Shown: positions 24,330-33,946 of the stretch, in pieces
Layout: the number at the start of each line of letters is the position of its first letter
Numbering within the stretch: position 1 is the stretch's first letter
Position numbers and translations under genes: made by a program
Notes under the pieces: generated by a model
The model's database searches: none
What the model was told of the DNA's origin: nothing
Seen by the model: the letters and a program-made list of their open reading frames with translations, nothing else
Source: Streptomyces coeruleorubidus
GTDB lineage: Bacteria; Actinomycetota; Actinomycetes; Streptomycetales; Streptomycetaceae
DNA: 64,000 bases
Assembly (NCBI RefSeq): GCF_008705135.1
Contig: NZ_CP023694.1
Span: 4,135,001 to 4,199,000 of the forward strand
Direction of reading: 5' to 3'

Positions 24330-27181
24330 GTCCGCTCCAGCTCCAGCAGGGAGTTGAGGAATCGCCCGGTGTGCGACCGGGCGTCGGCCGCGACCTGTTC
24401 CGGGGTGCCTTCGGCGATGACCTCGCCGCCCCGCAGGCCGCCCTCCGGTCCCATGTCGATCAGCCAGTCGGCCGACTTGATCACGTCGAGGTTGTGCTCG
24501 ATGACGACGACCGTGTTGCCGCCGTCGACCAGTCGTTGCAGCGCCGTCAGAAGCCGGTCGACGTCCGCGGCGTGGAGGCCGGTGGTGGGTTCGTCGAGTA
24601 CGTAGAGGGTGCGTCCGCGGGTACGGCGCTGGAGTTCGGCGGCGAGCTTGACGCGCTGTGCCTCACCGCCGGACAGGGTGGTGGCCGCCTGGCCGAGCTT
24701 CACATAGCCGAGCCCGACGTCGTCCAGGGTCCGCAGATGCCGGGAGATGATCTGGTGGCCGTCGAAGAAGTCCACGCTCTCCGCCACGGTCATGGCCAGG
24801 ATGTCCGCGATGGACCGGCCCTTGTAGTGCACGTCGAGGGTTTCCCGGTTGTACTGGGCGCCCTTGCACACCTCGCACGGGACGTAGACGTCCGGGAGGA
24901 AGTTCATCTCGACCGTGATGGTGCCGTCGCCGTAGCAGTGTTCGCAGCGTCCGCCCTTGACGTTGAAGGAGAACCGGCCGGGCTGGTAGCCGCGCACCTT
25001 CGCCTCCGGGGTCTGGGCGAACAGCTTGCGCAGGTGGTCGAAGACGCCGGTGTACGTCGCCGGGTTGGAGCGGGGGCTGCGGCCGATCGGCGACTGGTCG
25101 ACCTGGACCACCTTGTCGACGTGCTCGATGCCGGTGATGGCGCGGTGCCGGCCCGGCACCTTGTGCGCGCGGTGGATCCGCTGGGCGAGCGCGGTGTGCA
25201 GGATGTCGTTGACCAGGGTCGACTTGCCGGAGCCGGAGACGCCGGTGACGGCGGTGAACACCCCGAGCGGGAAGGACACCGTCACGTCGCGCAGGTTGTG
25301 CTCGGACGCCGCGTGCACGGTGAGGGCACGCTCGGCTGCCGGCTGTCGCCGCTGGGTGGGCAGCGCGATCCTGCGACGTCCGGAGAGGTAGGCGCCGGTG
25401 AGGGATTCCGGGTGCTCGGACAGCTCCTGCACGGTGCCCGAGCAGACGATCCGGCCGCCGTGAATGCCGGCGCCGGGGCCGATGTCCACCACCCAGTCGG
25501 CGACCCGCAATGTCTCCTCGTCGTGCTCGACCACGATCACCGTGTTGCCGCGGTCGCGCAGCCGCTTCAGAGTTTCGATGAGCCGCTGGTTGTCGCGCTG
25601 GTGCAACCCGATGGACGGCTCGTCAAGGACGTACAGCACACCGGTCAGGCCGGCTCCGATCTGGGTCGCCAGCCGGATCCGCTGCGCCTCCCCGCCGGAG
25701 AGGGAGGCGGCGGGCCGGTCGAGGGAGAGGTAGTCCAGTCCCACGTCGAGCAGGAACCGCAGCCGCTCGCCGATCTCCGCGAGCACGGCCTCGGCGATCC
25801 GCCGCTCGCTGCCCGTCAGCTCCAACGCCCGGACGAACTCGGCGAGTTCACCGAGTGGCAGCGCGGCCGCCTGGGCGATGCTGCGTCCGCCGACCGTGAC
25901 TGCCAGGACGCCCGGGGCGAGGCGGGCGCCCCCGCAGGCCGCGCAGGGCACCTCGCGCATATATCCGGCGAACAGGTTCTGCCCGGCCCCGGACTCGGCG
26001 CCCTCGGCGTAGCGGCGCTCGATGTGCGGGATCACGCCTTCGTAGCGGGACAGGTGCGAGCGCTCACGGCCGAACCGGTTCCGGTACGCGAGGTGCAACC
26101 GGCGGTCCGCCCCGTGCAGCACCATCTCCCTCACGTCGGCGCCGAGTTCGCGCCAGGGCGTGGCCGTGCTGAAGCCGGCGTCGGCGGCCAGGGCTTCGAG
26201 CAGGCGGGTGAAGTAGTCGGCTCCGCTGGTGTTGGTCCAAGGGGCGATGGCGCCCTCGGCCAGGGACTTGGAGTCGTCCGGTACGACGAGAGAGGGGTCC
26301 ACCTCCATGCGTGAGCCGAGGCCGGTGCAGGCAGGGCAGGCACCCCAGGGCGCGTTGAAGGAGAACAGCCGGGGCTCCAGTGACTCCAGGCCAGGGTCGT
26401 GGGAGCGCGGGCAGGCCATCGCCTCGGAGAAGACCACTTCACGGCCCGCGGCCCCGGGTTCGCGATCCACGAACTCGATCCGGAGGACACCGCCGCCGAG
26501 CCCCAGCGCGGTCTCCACGGACTCCGTCAACCGCTGCCGTACGCCCGGCTTGACGGCCAGCCGGTCCACGACCACATCGATCGAGTGCTTCTTGCGCTGG
26601 TCGAGTGCGGGCGGCGTGGCCAGCGCGAGGACTGTCCCGTCCACCCGGACCCGGCTGTAGCCGTCGGCGGACAACTGCCGGAAGACCTCGGCGTGTTCGC
26701 CCTTGCGGTCGCGGACGACCGGGGCCAGCACCTGGAAGCGGGTCCCCTCGTCCTCGTCCAGGAGCAGGTCGACGATGCGCTGCGGTGTCTGCCTGCTGAC
26801 CGGCTCGCCGCACGTCGGGCAGTGAGGGTGACCGATCCGGGCGTACAGCAGTCGCAGGTGGTCGTAGACCTCGGTGATGGTGCCGACCGTGGAACGCGGA
26901 TTGCGGCTCGACGTCTTCTGGTCGATGGCGATCGCCGGGGACAGTCCCTCGACGGCATCGACGTCGGGCTTGTCGAGCTGCCCCAGAAACTGCCGCGCAT
27001 ATGCCGAGAGGGATTCGACATAACGCCGCTGACCTTCGGCGAATATGGTGTCGAACGCCAGGCTTGACTTTCCGGATCCGGATACGCCCGTGAATACGAT
27101 CAGTGCGTCCCGGGGCAGATCGACGGACACGTCACGGAGATTGTGTTGACGGGCACCCTTGATGACGATGCGATTTGTCAC
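24326..27181 (-). CDS. uvrA: UvrA-family excinuclease subunit (probable paralogue)
   Basis: This 951-residue protein has two ABC ATPase halves. The first Walker [15 protein letters not shown], is at about residues 33-46; [20 protein letters not shown] is its signature motif. The second half has [14 protein letters not shown] and [15 protein letters not shown]. Zinc modules are present: Cys257-x3-His261 with Cys282/Cys285, and the CEHC/CEVC pair in the second half. These are features of UvrA, which binds damaged DNA with UvrB. Its translational coupling to a sigma factor, and length below that of the usual actinomycete UvrA, suggest an accessory copy, as seen for DNA-damage or drug-resistance roles. 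The paralogue status is inferred. Confidence 0.92.
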   Translation of the reverse strand: MTNRIVIKGARQHNLRDVSVDLPRDALIVFTGVSGSGKSSLAFDTIFAEGQRRYVESLSAYARQFLGQLDKPDVDAVEGLSPAIAIDQKTSSRNPRSTVGTITEVYDHLRLLYARIGHPHCPTCGEPVSRQTPQRIVDLLLDEDEGTRFQVLAPVVRDRKGEHAEVFRQLSADGYSRVRVDGTVLALATPPALDQRKKHSIDVVVDRLAVKPGVRQRLTESVETALGLGGGVLRIEFVDREPGAAGREVVFSEAMACPRSHDPGLESLEPRLFSFNAPWGACPACTGLGSRMEVDPSLVVPDDSKSLAEGAIAPWTNTSGADYFTRLLEALAADAGFSTATPWRELGADVREMVLHGADRRLHLAYRNRFGRERSHLSRYEGVIPHIERRYAEGAESGAGQNLFAGYMREVPCAACGGARLAPGVLAVTVGGRSIAQAAALPLGELAEFVRALELTGSERRIAEAVLAEIGERLRFLLDVGLDYLSLDRPAASLSGGEAQRIRLATQIGAGLTGVLYVLDEPSIGLHQRDNQRLIETLKRLRDRGNTVIVVEHDEETLRVADWVVDIGPGAGIHGGRIVCSGTVQELSEHPESLTGAYLSGRRRIALPTQRRQPAAERALTVHAASEHNLRDVTVSFPLGVFTAVTGVSGSGKSTLVNDILHTALAQRIHRAHKVPGRHRAITGIEHVDKVVQVDQSPIGRSPRSNPATYTGVFDHLRKLFAQTPEAKVRGYQPGRFSFNVKGGRCEHCYGDGTITVEMNFLPDVYVPCEVCKGAQYNRETLDVHYKGRSIADILAMTVAESVDFFDGHQIISRHLRTLDDVGLGYVKLGQAATTLSGGEAQRVKLAAELQRRTRGRTLYVLDEPTTGLHAADVDRLLTALQRLVDGGNTVVVIEHNLDVIKSADWLIDMGPEGGLRGGEVIAEGTPEQVAADARSHTGRFLNSLLELERT

Positions 27182-27292
27182 GAAGCCAACCGTAACACCG
27201 CTACTTCACTGGTGATGGCCCTTGTTCAGCGTGCTCCCGGTGTGGGGAACATCGCCCTTGACAAGAAAGTCCACCGTGTGGGCACAGAAAGA

Positions 27293-27305
27293 CGAATAAC
27301 ATTCG
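27293..27305. promoter_or_regulatory. possible operator CGAAT-N3-ATTCG upstream of the uvrA-like gene
   Basis: A perfect 5-3-5 inverted repeat in the 168-bp leader of the leftward uvrA-like operon. It is not a clear LexA site. The short length makes this weak. Confidence 0.25.
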
Positions 27306-27349
27306 ACTTCCCGCCGGGAATGTGAGCAACAACAGCGCTGCCGACCGGC

Positions 27350-27580
27350 TCACCCGGCGGCCGGGAGCCCTTCGATGAGCACGCCGGTGCCGCGGGCGCT
27401 CGCCAGACGCATCCGCTTCAGCGGCTCGTATTCGGGCGAGTCGTACCAGGCTTTGGCCTGCTCGACCGAGGGGAACTCCAGCATCACCAGGTAGGCGGGG
27501 TGCCAGTCGCCCTCGACGTTCGACGGGTTTCCTGCGATGACGCGGTAGGTGCCGCCGAACTTGGCGACGACCGGCAGCAC
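27350..27580 (-). pseudogene. DUF1330 gene lacking its 5' end
   Basis: The frame reads VLPVVAKFGGTYRVIAGNPS, then HPAYLVMLEFPSVEQAKAWY and DSPEYEPLKRM, which is the C-terminal two-thirds of a DUF1330 (dimeric alpha-beta barrel) domain. About 20-25 N-terminal residues, including the first strand, are missing; upstream sequence on this strand instead overlaps the start of the rightward XRE gene. Only a GTG at 27580 could start the remaining 76 codons. It looks like a gene cut when the XRE/DUF397 cassette arrived. Confidence 0.65.
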
Positions 27581-27595
27581 CTGAACTTTGTAGGC

Positions 27596-28408
27596 GTGGA
27601 GGACGAGGAAGCGGCGGCCGTGCTCAGGACGGTCGGGCGGCAGATCAAGATGTGGCGCGAGGCCGCGGGGTTGAAGCAGACGGAGCTGGGCTCGGCGATC
27701 GGGTACGGCGAGGAGATGGTTTCGTCCGTGGAGCGGGCGAGGCGGATCCCCAAGCCGGACTTCCTGGACAAGACCGACGAGGTGCTTGGTGCCGGGGGCA
27801 AGATCTCGGCGATGAAGAGGGATGTGGAGGAGGCTCGGTATCCGAAGACCGTACGGGACCTGACGAAGCTGGAGGACCAGGCAGTCGAGCTCGGGGCCTA
27901 CGCAGCCCTGCACATCCACGGGTTGCTGCAAACGCCGGAGTACGCCCAGGCGTTGTACGCGATGCGACGGCCGGCCTACACCGAGGACGAGATCGAGCGT
28001 CACGTGTCCGCACGCATGGCACGGAAGGCCGTCTTCGATCGGGTACCCCGACCGCTGGTCACCTTTGTCCAGGAAGAGATGACACTGCGGCGCCCCTTCG
28101 GGGGCAAGATGGTGTTGCGTCGGCAACTCGAACACCTGTTGGAGGTAGCGGAGTTGCGGCACGTCGAGATTCAAGTGATGCCCATGGACAGGGAGGACCA
28201 CGCGGCTGCGATGGGCTCGTTCAGGCTGTTGAAGCTCCAGGGTGGCAAGGCGCTCGGTCACACGGAAAGCCAGCTGTACGACCGCGTGATCAGCGACCCG
28301 AAGGACGTACAGGTCCTCGATATGCGCTATGGCATGATCCGGGCGCAGGCCCTCTCGCCGCGCGAGTCGCTGGCCTTCATCGAAAAAGTGCTGGGAGAAG
28401 AGACATGA
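27596..28408 (+). CDS. XRE-family regulator with DUF5753 domain
   Basis: GTG 27596 gives 270 residues (MEDEEAAAVLRTVGRQIKMW). Helix-turn-helix: LKQTELGSAIGYGEEMVSSV. DUF5753 landmarks are IHGLLQTPEYAQALYAMRR, HVSARMARKAVFDRV and HVEIQVMPMDREDHAAAMG. No strong ribosome site is visible before the start, and a longer frame upstream would run through the DUF1330 remnant. The stop overlaps the DUF397 start by ATGA, so the two are translationally coupled. It probably represses its own operon and/or neutralises DUF397. Confidence 0.85.
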   Translation: MEDEEAAAVLRTVGRQIKMWREAAGLKQTELGSAIGYGEEMVSSVERARRIPKPDFLDKTDEVLGAGGKISAMKRDVEEARYPKTVRDLTKLEDQAVELGAYAALHIHGLLQTPEYAQALYAMRRPAYTEDEIERHVSARMARKAVFDRVPRPLVTFVQEEMTLRRPFGGKMVLRRQLEHLLEVAELRHVEIQVMPMDREDHAAAMGSFRLLKLQGGKALGHTESQLYDRVISDPKDVQVLDMRYGMIRAQALSPRESLAFIEKVLGEET

Positions 28409-28599
28409 CGCCCACCCCACTGACGTGGATCAAGAGCAGTTACAGCGGAAACGACGGCCCTGATTGCGTCGAGGTCGCCATATCCCTCACCCGCCACCCG
28501 ACCATCCACATCCGCGACTCCAAGAACAAGGACGCCGCCCGCCTGGAATTCACCGACGGCGCTTGGTCCGACTTCCTGGAGTTCGCAGTGGGGCGCTGA
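28405..28599 (+). CDS. DUF397 protein
   Basis: This 64-residue protein (MTPTPLTWIKSSYSGNDGPD) has the DUF397 pattern WIKSSYSGNDGPDCVEVA, then IHIRDSKNKDAARLEFTDGA and a final W-x-DFLEF. It is coupled by a 4-base overlap to the XRE gene, the standard arrangement of this family. It stops 3 bp before the convergent end of the ATPase/TPR gene, with no terminator hairpin between. Confidence 0.88.
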   Translation: MTPTPLTWIKSSYSGNDGPDCVEVAISLTRHPTIHIRDSKNKDAARLEFTDGAWSDFLEFAVGR

Positions 28600-28602
28600 G
28601 TC

Positions 28603-31116
28603 TCAGTCCTGGGAGGCGAGGACCGACCCAAGCACCGCACGGTCGGTAGCCGAAAAGCGTTCCAGTGCCCCGGAGTCCAGTTCGCGGATCCTTTCCACGT
28701 CGGCCCGTGCCTCCGTGAGCCGTTCCATCGCCGCGAACAGGACGGCCCGGCGGCACAACGCCCAGGCATACCCCGGCCGGAGTTCCACCGCCCGGTCCAG
28801 GTCGGCGAGGGCCTCCGTGTGGCGGCCGAGGTTGGTGAGGGACGCGCCCCGGCTCGCGTACGCCGAGGCGTAGGCGGGGTCCAGGGACAGCGCGCGGTCG
28901 AAGTCGGCGACCGCCTCCGCGTCGCGGCCCGCGGCGCGCAGCGCGTCGCCGCGTTCGCAGCGGGCCCAGGGCCAGTCGGGGCTCAGGGTGAGGGCATGGT
29001 CGAGGTCGGCCAGTTGGCGTCGGGGGTCGCCCAGCGCGCGCCAGACCCGGGCGCGGCGGGCGAGCGCCCAGGCGTAGTCCGGCTTGAGGTCCAGTGCCCG
29101 GCCCAGGTCGGAGAGGGCGGCGTCCAGGTCTCCGCGGCGCTCGTGCGTGGCTCCCCGGGAGGCCCAGGCGAACTCGCCGGCCGGGTCGAGGCGGATCCCT
29201 TCGCTCAGGTCCCGGACGGCCTCGGTGTCGTGCCGGGCGAGCCGGTGGTGTTCGCCGCGCAGGGCGATGTACCAGGAGTTGTCCGGCTCCAGCGCGACGG
29301 CCCGGTCCAGGTCGGCGATCGCCGCGTCGTGGTCGCCCAGTTCCCCCCGGATTCCCGCCCGGTGACGGTAGGCGACGGCCAGCTCCGGATCGAGGGCGAC
29401 GGCCCGGTCGTACTCGGCGAGGGCCTGCGCGTACGCGGCCTGTCCGCGCAGCTCGTCACCCCGTACGACCCGGGCCCGGGCCTGGGCCGGCACGTCGAGC
29501 ACCGCGCGGCGCAGGAGCAGCCCGAGCGCGGACGTGATGCCTTCCTCGTCGAGTGCAGCCGTCAGTTCGGTGCCCCACCCGGCCACCGCCGCCGCTTCCG
29601 CGTCCTGGCCCGCGTCCACCAGCACGCGCGCCCACTGCGCGGCCACGGCCTCACCGGCGTCGCAGGCGTGGACGAAGTCCCGCAGCGCGTGCGGCAGCGC
29701 GTCCCGCTCACCCGCGCAGAGCAGGTGGTACACCTCGGCCAGGCGCAGGCTCCGCCACGTCTCGTCGGTCCACGGCTCGTCCCCGTCGCCCCGGGCCTCC
29801 TCCCGCCAGCCGCCGAACGTCCGCGCCAGGTGTCGCTGCCGCGCGGCCCATCCGCGGGGTGACCTGTTCCGTTCCGCGCGCAGCATCGGGGCCCGTACGA
29901 CGTCGTGGTAGCGCAGTCGGCCCCCGCCGAGCTCGCCGACGAACGGCATGCTCCGCAACCACGCGTAGAGAGGTACCAGTTGCTCATCCGGGCACTCGGT
30001 GGCCGCCCGGAACACGTCCGCGTCCAGCCATCTCGGCAGCGCGCAGGACAGCGCGGCCGCGCGGCGTGCCGGGTCCCGCTCCCACTTCAGGAAGCGTTCC
30101 ACGGCCGTGGCGCTCGGGTCGCCCACGTCGTCCGGGTCGGCGGGGCGGGACTCGGCGAGGGTGGAGACCAGGACCGGGAGGCCGCCGGTGAGGCGCAGGA
30201 CCTCCTCGACGACCGGTTCGGAGGTCACACCCTTGCCGGCGAGCAGGCCGCGGGTCTCCGCCTCGGTGAAGGGGGACAGCGGGACGTCCGTCATGAAGTC
30301 CCTCAGGCCGCCCCAGACGGCCGTGTCCAGGGGGCGCCGGCCCGCCGTGACCACGACGGCCGTGGCCGGCATGGCGCCGTGGCGGTCGGTGGTCATCGTC
30401 TCGTGCAGCCAGTGGTCGAGGTACGGGCCCGTCCGCTCGTAGGTGTCGAGGAAGAGGGCGATCCAGGAGGCCGAGGCGGCGGCCTCCGAGAGTTCGCGCA
30501 GGAGCACCGGGGTGAGCACCTGCTCCGGGGCGAGGACCAGCCGCACGTCCTCCTGGTCGCGGAAGCGGGCCAGCACCCTCTCTCTGAACCGGTCCACTCC
30601 GCCCGCTAGTTCCTCGGAGTCGATCATGCCCGCGAGCGGGCCGACCACCGGGACCATCCCCAGCGCGACCGTCCCGGCCCGGGCCACCACCCTCCCGCTG
30701 ACCGTCGGGCCCGCACCCTCCTCCTGCTCGTCCAGTGCGGCGAGCGCGGCCAGCTCCGCCTCGTGCCTGCGTTCGGCGTGGGTGGCGAGCGTGCGGTCGA
30801 GTTCCTTCAACCGGCGGCCCTGCGCGGCGAACTGGCGGCTGATCTCCGCCATCACCTCCGGCACACTGCCGGAGCTGTCGTCCACGTACGCGGTCAGCGC
30901 GCCCTGTTCGCGGGCGATCTGTTCCAACTCCCGCAGCAGGAAGGTCTTTCCGACGCCCGCGTTGCCGTGCACGTGGAAGCGGAAGCGGTGGCGTTCGTCG
31001 TGCGGAGGAGTCTCGAAGTTCTCGCGGAACAGCGCCCGTTCAGCGGCCCGGCCGACGAAACCGGCCCGGGTCCGCTGCCGTATCACGTCCTGCATCGACG
31101 GCCTCGCCTGCGCCAT
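28603..31116 (-). CDS. STAND-like ATPase with C-terminal TPR repeats
   Basis: ATG 31116 (MAQARPSMQDVIRQRTRAGF) gives 837 residues; a GTG at 31122 would add two. Walker A HVHGNAGVGKTFLLRELE lies near residues 48-65, with FLDTYERTG as a candidate Walker B. ATPase and arm regions continue to about 520. From about 555 on there are six or seven TPR units, each of the form ALAEYDRAVALDPELAVAYRHRAG or AVADFDRALSLDPAYASAYA. Such proteins act as signal-sensing NTPase switches or scaffolds. The TPR-type repeats are tandem and similar. No effector domain is fused. Its neighbours are an XRE/DUF397 pair and a DUF2165 gene. Confidence 0.8.
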   Translation of the reverse strand: MAQARPSMQDVIRQRTRAGFVGRAAERALFRENFETPPHDERHRFRFHVHGNAGVGKTFLLRELEQIAREQGALTAYVDDSSGSVPEVMAEISRQFAAQGRRLKELDRTLATHAERRHEAELAALAALDEQEEGAGPTVSGRVVARAGTVALGMVPVVGPLAGMIDSEELAGGVDRFRERVLARFRDQEDVRLVLAPEQVLTPVLLRELSEAAASASWIALFLDTYERTGPYLDHWLHETMTTDRHGAMPATAVVVTAGRRPLDTAVWGGLRDFMTDVPLSPFTEAETRGLLAGKGVTSEPVVEEVLRLTGGLPVLVSTLAESRPADPDDVGDPSATAVERFLKWERDPARRAAALSCALPRWLDADVFRAATECPDEQLVPLYAWLRSMPFVGELGGGRLRYHDVVRAPMLRAERNRSPRGWAARQRHLARTFGGWREEARGDGDEPWTDETWRSLRLAEVYHLLCAGERDALPHALRDFVHACDAGEAVAAQWARVLVDAGQDAEAAAVAGWGTELTAALDEEGITSALGLLLRRAVLDVPAQARARVVRGDELRGQAAYAQALAEYDRAVALDPELAVAYRHRAGIRGELGDHDAAIADLDRAVALEPDNSWYIALRGEHHRLARHDTEAVRDLSEGIRLDPAGEFAWASRGATHERRGDLDAALSDLGRALDLKPDYAWALARRARVWRALGDPRRQLADLDHALTLSPDWPWARCERGDALRAAGRDAEAVADFDRALSLDPAYASAYASRGASLTNLGRHTEALADLDRAVELRPGYAWALCRRAVLFAAMERLTEARADVERIRELDSGALERFSATDRAVLGSVLASQD

Positions 31117-31200
31117 CCCCACGTCCCCCTCGTCTCGCCCCGCCCGCTTCCGCCGTCATTCTGTCGCGTCGGCGACCGCCGCTCGGGAAGAATGATCGGC

Positions 31201-31713
31201 ATGGCCACCTCCTCCACTTCACGCCGCGGCGCGCTGCCTCTCGCCGCCGCCCTGCTCACCGCCTCCGTCGCCCTCTACATGGCGCTGGTCGCGTTCGGGA
31301 ACATCACCGACTTCGGCACCAACCAGCAGTTCGTCCGGCATGTTCTCGCCATGGACACCACGTTCAAGGACGAGGACCTGATGTGGCGGGCCATCACCAG
31401 TACGGGGCTCCAGGACACCGCCTACGTGCTGATCATCGTCTGGGAGACCGTCGCCGCGCTGGTCCTCATATACGGGACCTGGCTGTGGGCCAGACGTGAC
31501 CAGCAGCAGGCCCGGCGGATGTCCACGTACGGGCTGCTGATGGTGTTGCTGCTGTTCGGCGCCGGGTTCATCGCGATCGGCGGTGAGTGGTTCTCCATGT
31601 GGCAGTCGAAGAGCTGGAACGGGCTGGACGCCGCCACCCGCGTGTTCCTGTTCAGCGGGCTGGTGCTGGTCGTCAACCACCTGCCGTCCAAGCAGGCGGA
31701 CTCGACTACCTGA
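31201..31713 (+). CDS. DUF2165 integral membrane protein
   Basis: ATG 31201 gives 170 residues. Four hydrophobic helices are visible: about 10-32 (LPLAAALLTASVALYMALVA), 73-95 (DTAYVLIIVWETVAALVLIY), 108-130, and 148-165. NITDFGTNQQFVRHVLAMDTTF after the first helix is the recognisable DUF2165 signature. Function unknown. Its stop overlaps the convergent gene by 8 bp. Confidence 0.85.
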   Translation: MATSSTSRRGALPLAAALLTASVALYMALVAFGNITDFGTNQQFVRHVLAMDTTFKDEDLMWRAITSTGLQDTAYVLIIVWETVAALVLIYGTWLWARRDQQQARRMSTYGLLMVLLLFGAGFIAIGGEWFSMWQSKSWNGLDAATRVFLFSGLVLVVNHLPSKQADSTT

Positions 31714-32266
31714 CCACGGTCACCGTCGTGCCGACGGTGCCGAACGCCCACAGTGCCGAGCCGTCCGCCTTCCGCATCCTGACTCCGCCCGTCCTGGCAC
31801 CGGAGTCGGCGGGAGGCGGCGAGGCGCCGTCGACCGCGTTGGAGAAGGCGACGGAGACACCGGACTTCGCGGCGAAGTAGATGATGTGCTCGATCTGGAC
31901 GCCGTCCGAGCCGGTCGTGGCCTCGTTGCGGGACGACACCGTGTACGTGCCGGGGTCGGGGCTGACCGTGCCCGGCCACACGGTGAACGTACGGCGGGTC
32001 GCCTCGCTCGCGTCGACCAGCCACACCCGCTTCTCGTCGAGTGAGTAGACGATGCGCCGGCCGGTGCCGGAGCCGTCGGGCACCCTCGCCGGGACCGAAG
32101 CCGAGGGCGTGGGCTGCGCCGGCACCGAGGCGCTCGGCTTGGCCGAGGTGGCGGTGGGCTGCGGGCCCCGGTCCGCCTGCACGGCCAGGACCGTCACCGC
32201 GGCTATCGCTCCCACGGTCAGCCCGGTCACCCAGGCCCACGAAGGAAGTCGGGCAGGCACGGGCAC
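31706..32266 (-). CDS. membrane-anchored or secreted protein of unknown function
   Basis: GTG 32266 gives 186 residues. A hydrophobic anchor WAWVTGLTVGAIAAVTVLAV (about 10-29) is followed by a Ser/Pro/Thr linker (ATSAKPSASVPAQPTPSASV) and an extracytoplasmic domain with beta-rich segments VWPGTVSPDPGTYTVSSRNE and IEHIIYFAAKSGVSVAFSNA. There is no lipobox. I do not recognise the domain. It sits between DUF2165 and the GT2 gene, probably an envelope protein. Confidence 0.6.
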   Translation of the reverse strand: MPVPARLPSWAWVTGLTVGAIAAVTVLAVQADRGPQPTATSAKPSASVPAQPTPSASVPARVPDGSGTGRRIVYSLDEKRVWLVDASEATRRTFTVWPGTVSPDPGTYTVSSRNEATTGSDGVQIEHIIYFAAKSGVSVAFSNAVDGASPPPADSGARTGGVRMRKADGSALWAFGTVGTTVTVVR

Positions 32267-32343
32267 GCATCTCCTCAGTCACGGGACCCCGCGGAACGGG
32301 GGTTCCGATCATCGTACTGCGAGCCCGTTGCTTCCCAGGCGGC

Positions 32344-33342
32344 CTAGGGGCCGTCGACGGTTTTGCGGACCGGTACGGGGCCCGTGCCGGCTCCGTGGGC
32401 GGTGTAGCGCGGGGTGCGGACGGGGGCCGGGTAGGAGAGGTGCACGAGCCGGGTCTGCTCCTGCCGCATGTGGGTGAGCGACTCGAGGATGTAGCCCACG
32501 AGCAGGACGAGCGCGGCGATGGTCATGATCGCGGCGGCGAGGATCGCCGTGGGAACGCGGGGCACCGTGCCCGTGCGGACGAAGTCGGCGATGACCGGGA
32601 TGCCGAGGACGACCGAGACCAGGGCCAGGACGCCGGCGATCACGGTGTGCACGAGGGAGGGCCGCTCGCGCCGCGCCAGGTCGAGGATGACCCGCAGGAT
32701 GCGCCAGCCGTCCCGGTAGGTGCGCAGCTTGCTCTCCCCGCCGGCCGGCCGGACCCGGTAGTCCACGACCACCTCCGCCGTGGGAAGGCGCAGGTGGAGG
32801 GCGTGGATCGTCATCTCGGTCTCGGTCTCGAACTCCCGGGCCAGCGCCGGGAAGGACTTCACGAAGCGGCGCGAGAACACCCGGTAGCCGCTGAGCATGT
32901 CGGTCACGTCGTTGCCGAACAGGGACCGCACGGCCCCGGTGAGCACCTTGTTGCCGACCGCGTGTCCGGTCCGGTAGGCGCCGTCGTCCGCTACCCGGCG
33001 GGCGCCGACGACCTGGTCGTACGGCCCCTCGAAGAGCAGGTCCACCAGGTCCCGGGCGCGCGAGGCGTCGTAGGTGTCGTCGCCGTCGATGATGAGCAGG
33101 GCGTCGGCGTCGACATCGGCGAAGGCGCGGCGGATGACGTTGCCCTTGCCCTTGCGGGGCTCCTGCCGGACGATCGCGCCCGCCGCGCGGGCGACGTCCA
33201 CGGTGCGGTCGGTGGAGGCGTTGTCGTAGACGTAGACGACGGCCTCGGGGAGCGCCGCGCGCAGGTCGCGGACCACCTTGCCGACGGCCGCCTCCTCGTT
33301 GTGGCACGGCACGACACACGCGATCGTCGGTTCCACGGCCAC
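32344..33342 (-). CDS. family 2 glycosyltransferase, polyprenyl-phosphate type
   Basis: GTG 33342 sits behind GAGGAG and gives 332 residues. The N-terminal nucleotide-sugar site reads IACVVPCHNEEAAVGKVV, the metal-binding D-x-D is in LIIDGDDTYD, and the acceptor region includes DMLSGYRVFSRRFVKSFP. The C-terminal ~110 residues carry two membrane helices (VIAGVLALVSVVLGIPVIAD, then AAIMTIAALVLLVGYI). This is the layout of enzymes that load sugar onto a polyprenyl phosphate carrier. The divergent GtrA gene, and the GT-C-like gene after it, would flip and use that donor, so the three may decorate a cell-surface polymer. Confidence 0.85.
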   Translation of the reverse strand: MAVEPTIACVVPCHNEEAAVGKVVRDLRAALPEAVVYVYDNASTDRTVDVARAAGAIVRQEPRKGKGNVIRRAFADVDADALLIIDGDDTYDASRARDLVDLLFEGPYDQVVGARRVADDGAYRTGHAVGNKVLTGAVRSLFGNDVTDMLSGYRVFSRRFVKSFPALAREFETETEMTIHALHLRLPTAEVVVDYRVRPAGGESKLRTYRDGWRILRVILDLARRERPSLVHTVIAGVLALVSVVLGIPVIADFVRTGTVPRVPTAILAAAIMTIAALVLLVGYILESLTHMRQEQTRLVHLSYPAPVRTPRYTAHGAGTGPVPVRKTVDGP

Positions 33343-33457
33343 TCCCCACTCCTCATCCGAACATCCGAGCCGGTGTCGAATAGTCACATATGGTGGAAAT
33401 CATGCGGTATGGGCGAGCCCATGCGGCGGGGGCGCGCCGGGTGGCTACTCTCGCTCT

Positions 33458-33928
33458 GTGCCGGTTCTCGCCTCTGTGACACGTTCCGTCCGTGATGCCG
33501 TACGGGGCATCTGGCGCGAGGCCGCGAAGTTCTCAGCCGTCGGCGCCCTGGCCTTCGTCGTGGACAACGGCGGCTACAACCTGCTGGTCTTCGGGCTGCC
33601 CGGCGACGCGGAGGGCGGGCCGATGGGGGCCGCTCCCGTCCAGGCCTCCGTCGTCGCGACGGGCGCCGCCGCGCTCTTCAGCTGGGCCGGGAACCGCTAC
33701 TGGACCTACCGCCACCAGCACCGCGAGCAGGTGGCCCGCGAACTGGGCCTGTTCCTCGTCGCGAACGGCGTCGGTCTCGCCATCACGGCGGGCACGGTCT
33801 TCGCGTCCCGGCAGTTGCTCGGGCTCGACTCGGCGCTCAGCGACAACACCGCCCGCATCTTCGGCTGGGTGCTCGCGACCCTGTTCCGCTTCTACGCCTA
33901 CCGGCGCTACGTCTTCGTCACACCCTGA
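33458..33928 (+). CDS. GtrA-family membrane protein
   Basis: GTG 33458 gives 156 residues. Four hydrophobic helices and the GtrA signature FSAVGALAFVVDNGGYNLL (about residues 24-43) are clear; SWAGNRYWTYRHQHREQ follows between helices 2 and 3, and ARIFGWVLATLFRFYAYRRY at the end. GtrA proteins flip polyprenyl-linked sugars. It diverges from the GT2 gene, matching the donor-synthesis plus flippase logic. Confidence 0.88.
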   Translation: MPVLASVTRSVRDAVRGIWREAAKFSAVGALAFVVDNGGYNLLVFGLPGDAEGGPMGAAPVQASVVATGAAALFSWAGNRYWTYRHQHREQVARELGLFLVANGVGLAITAGTVFASRQLLGLDSALSDNTARIFGWVLATLFRFYAYRRYVFVTP

Positions 33929-33946
33929 GCCGTTAGCATCCGGCAT

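Noticed and set aside
26399-26413. Apparent loss of a zinc Cys in UvrA (CPRSH instead of CxxC)
   Set aside because: Actinobacterial UvrA proteins commonly use Cys-x3-His here, so this is probably normal for the group.
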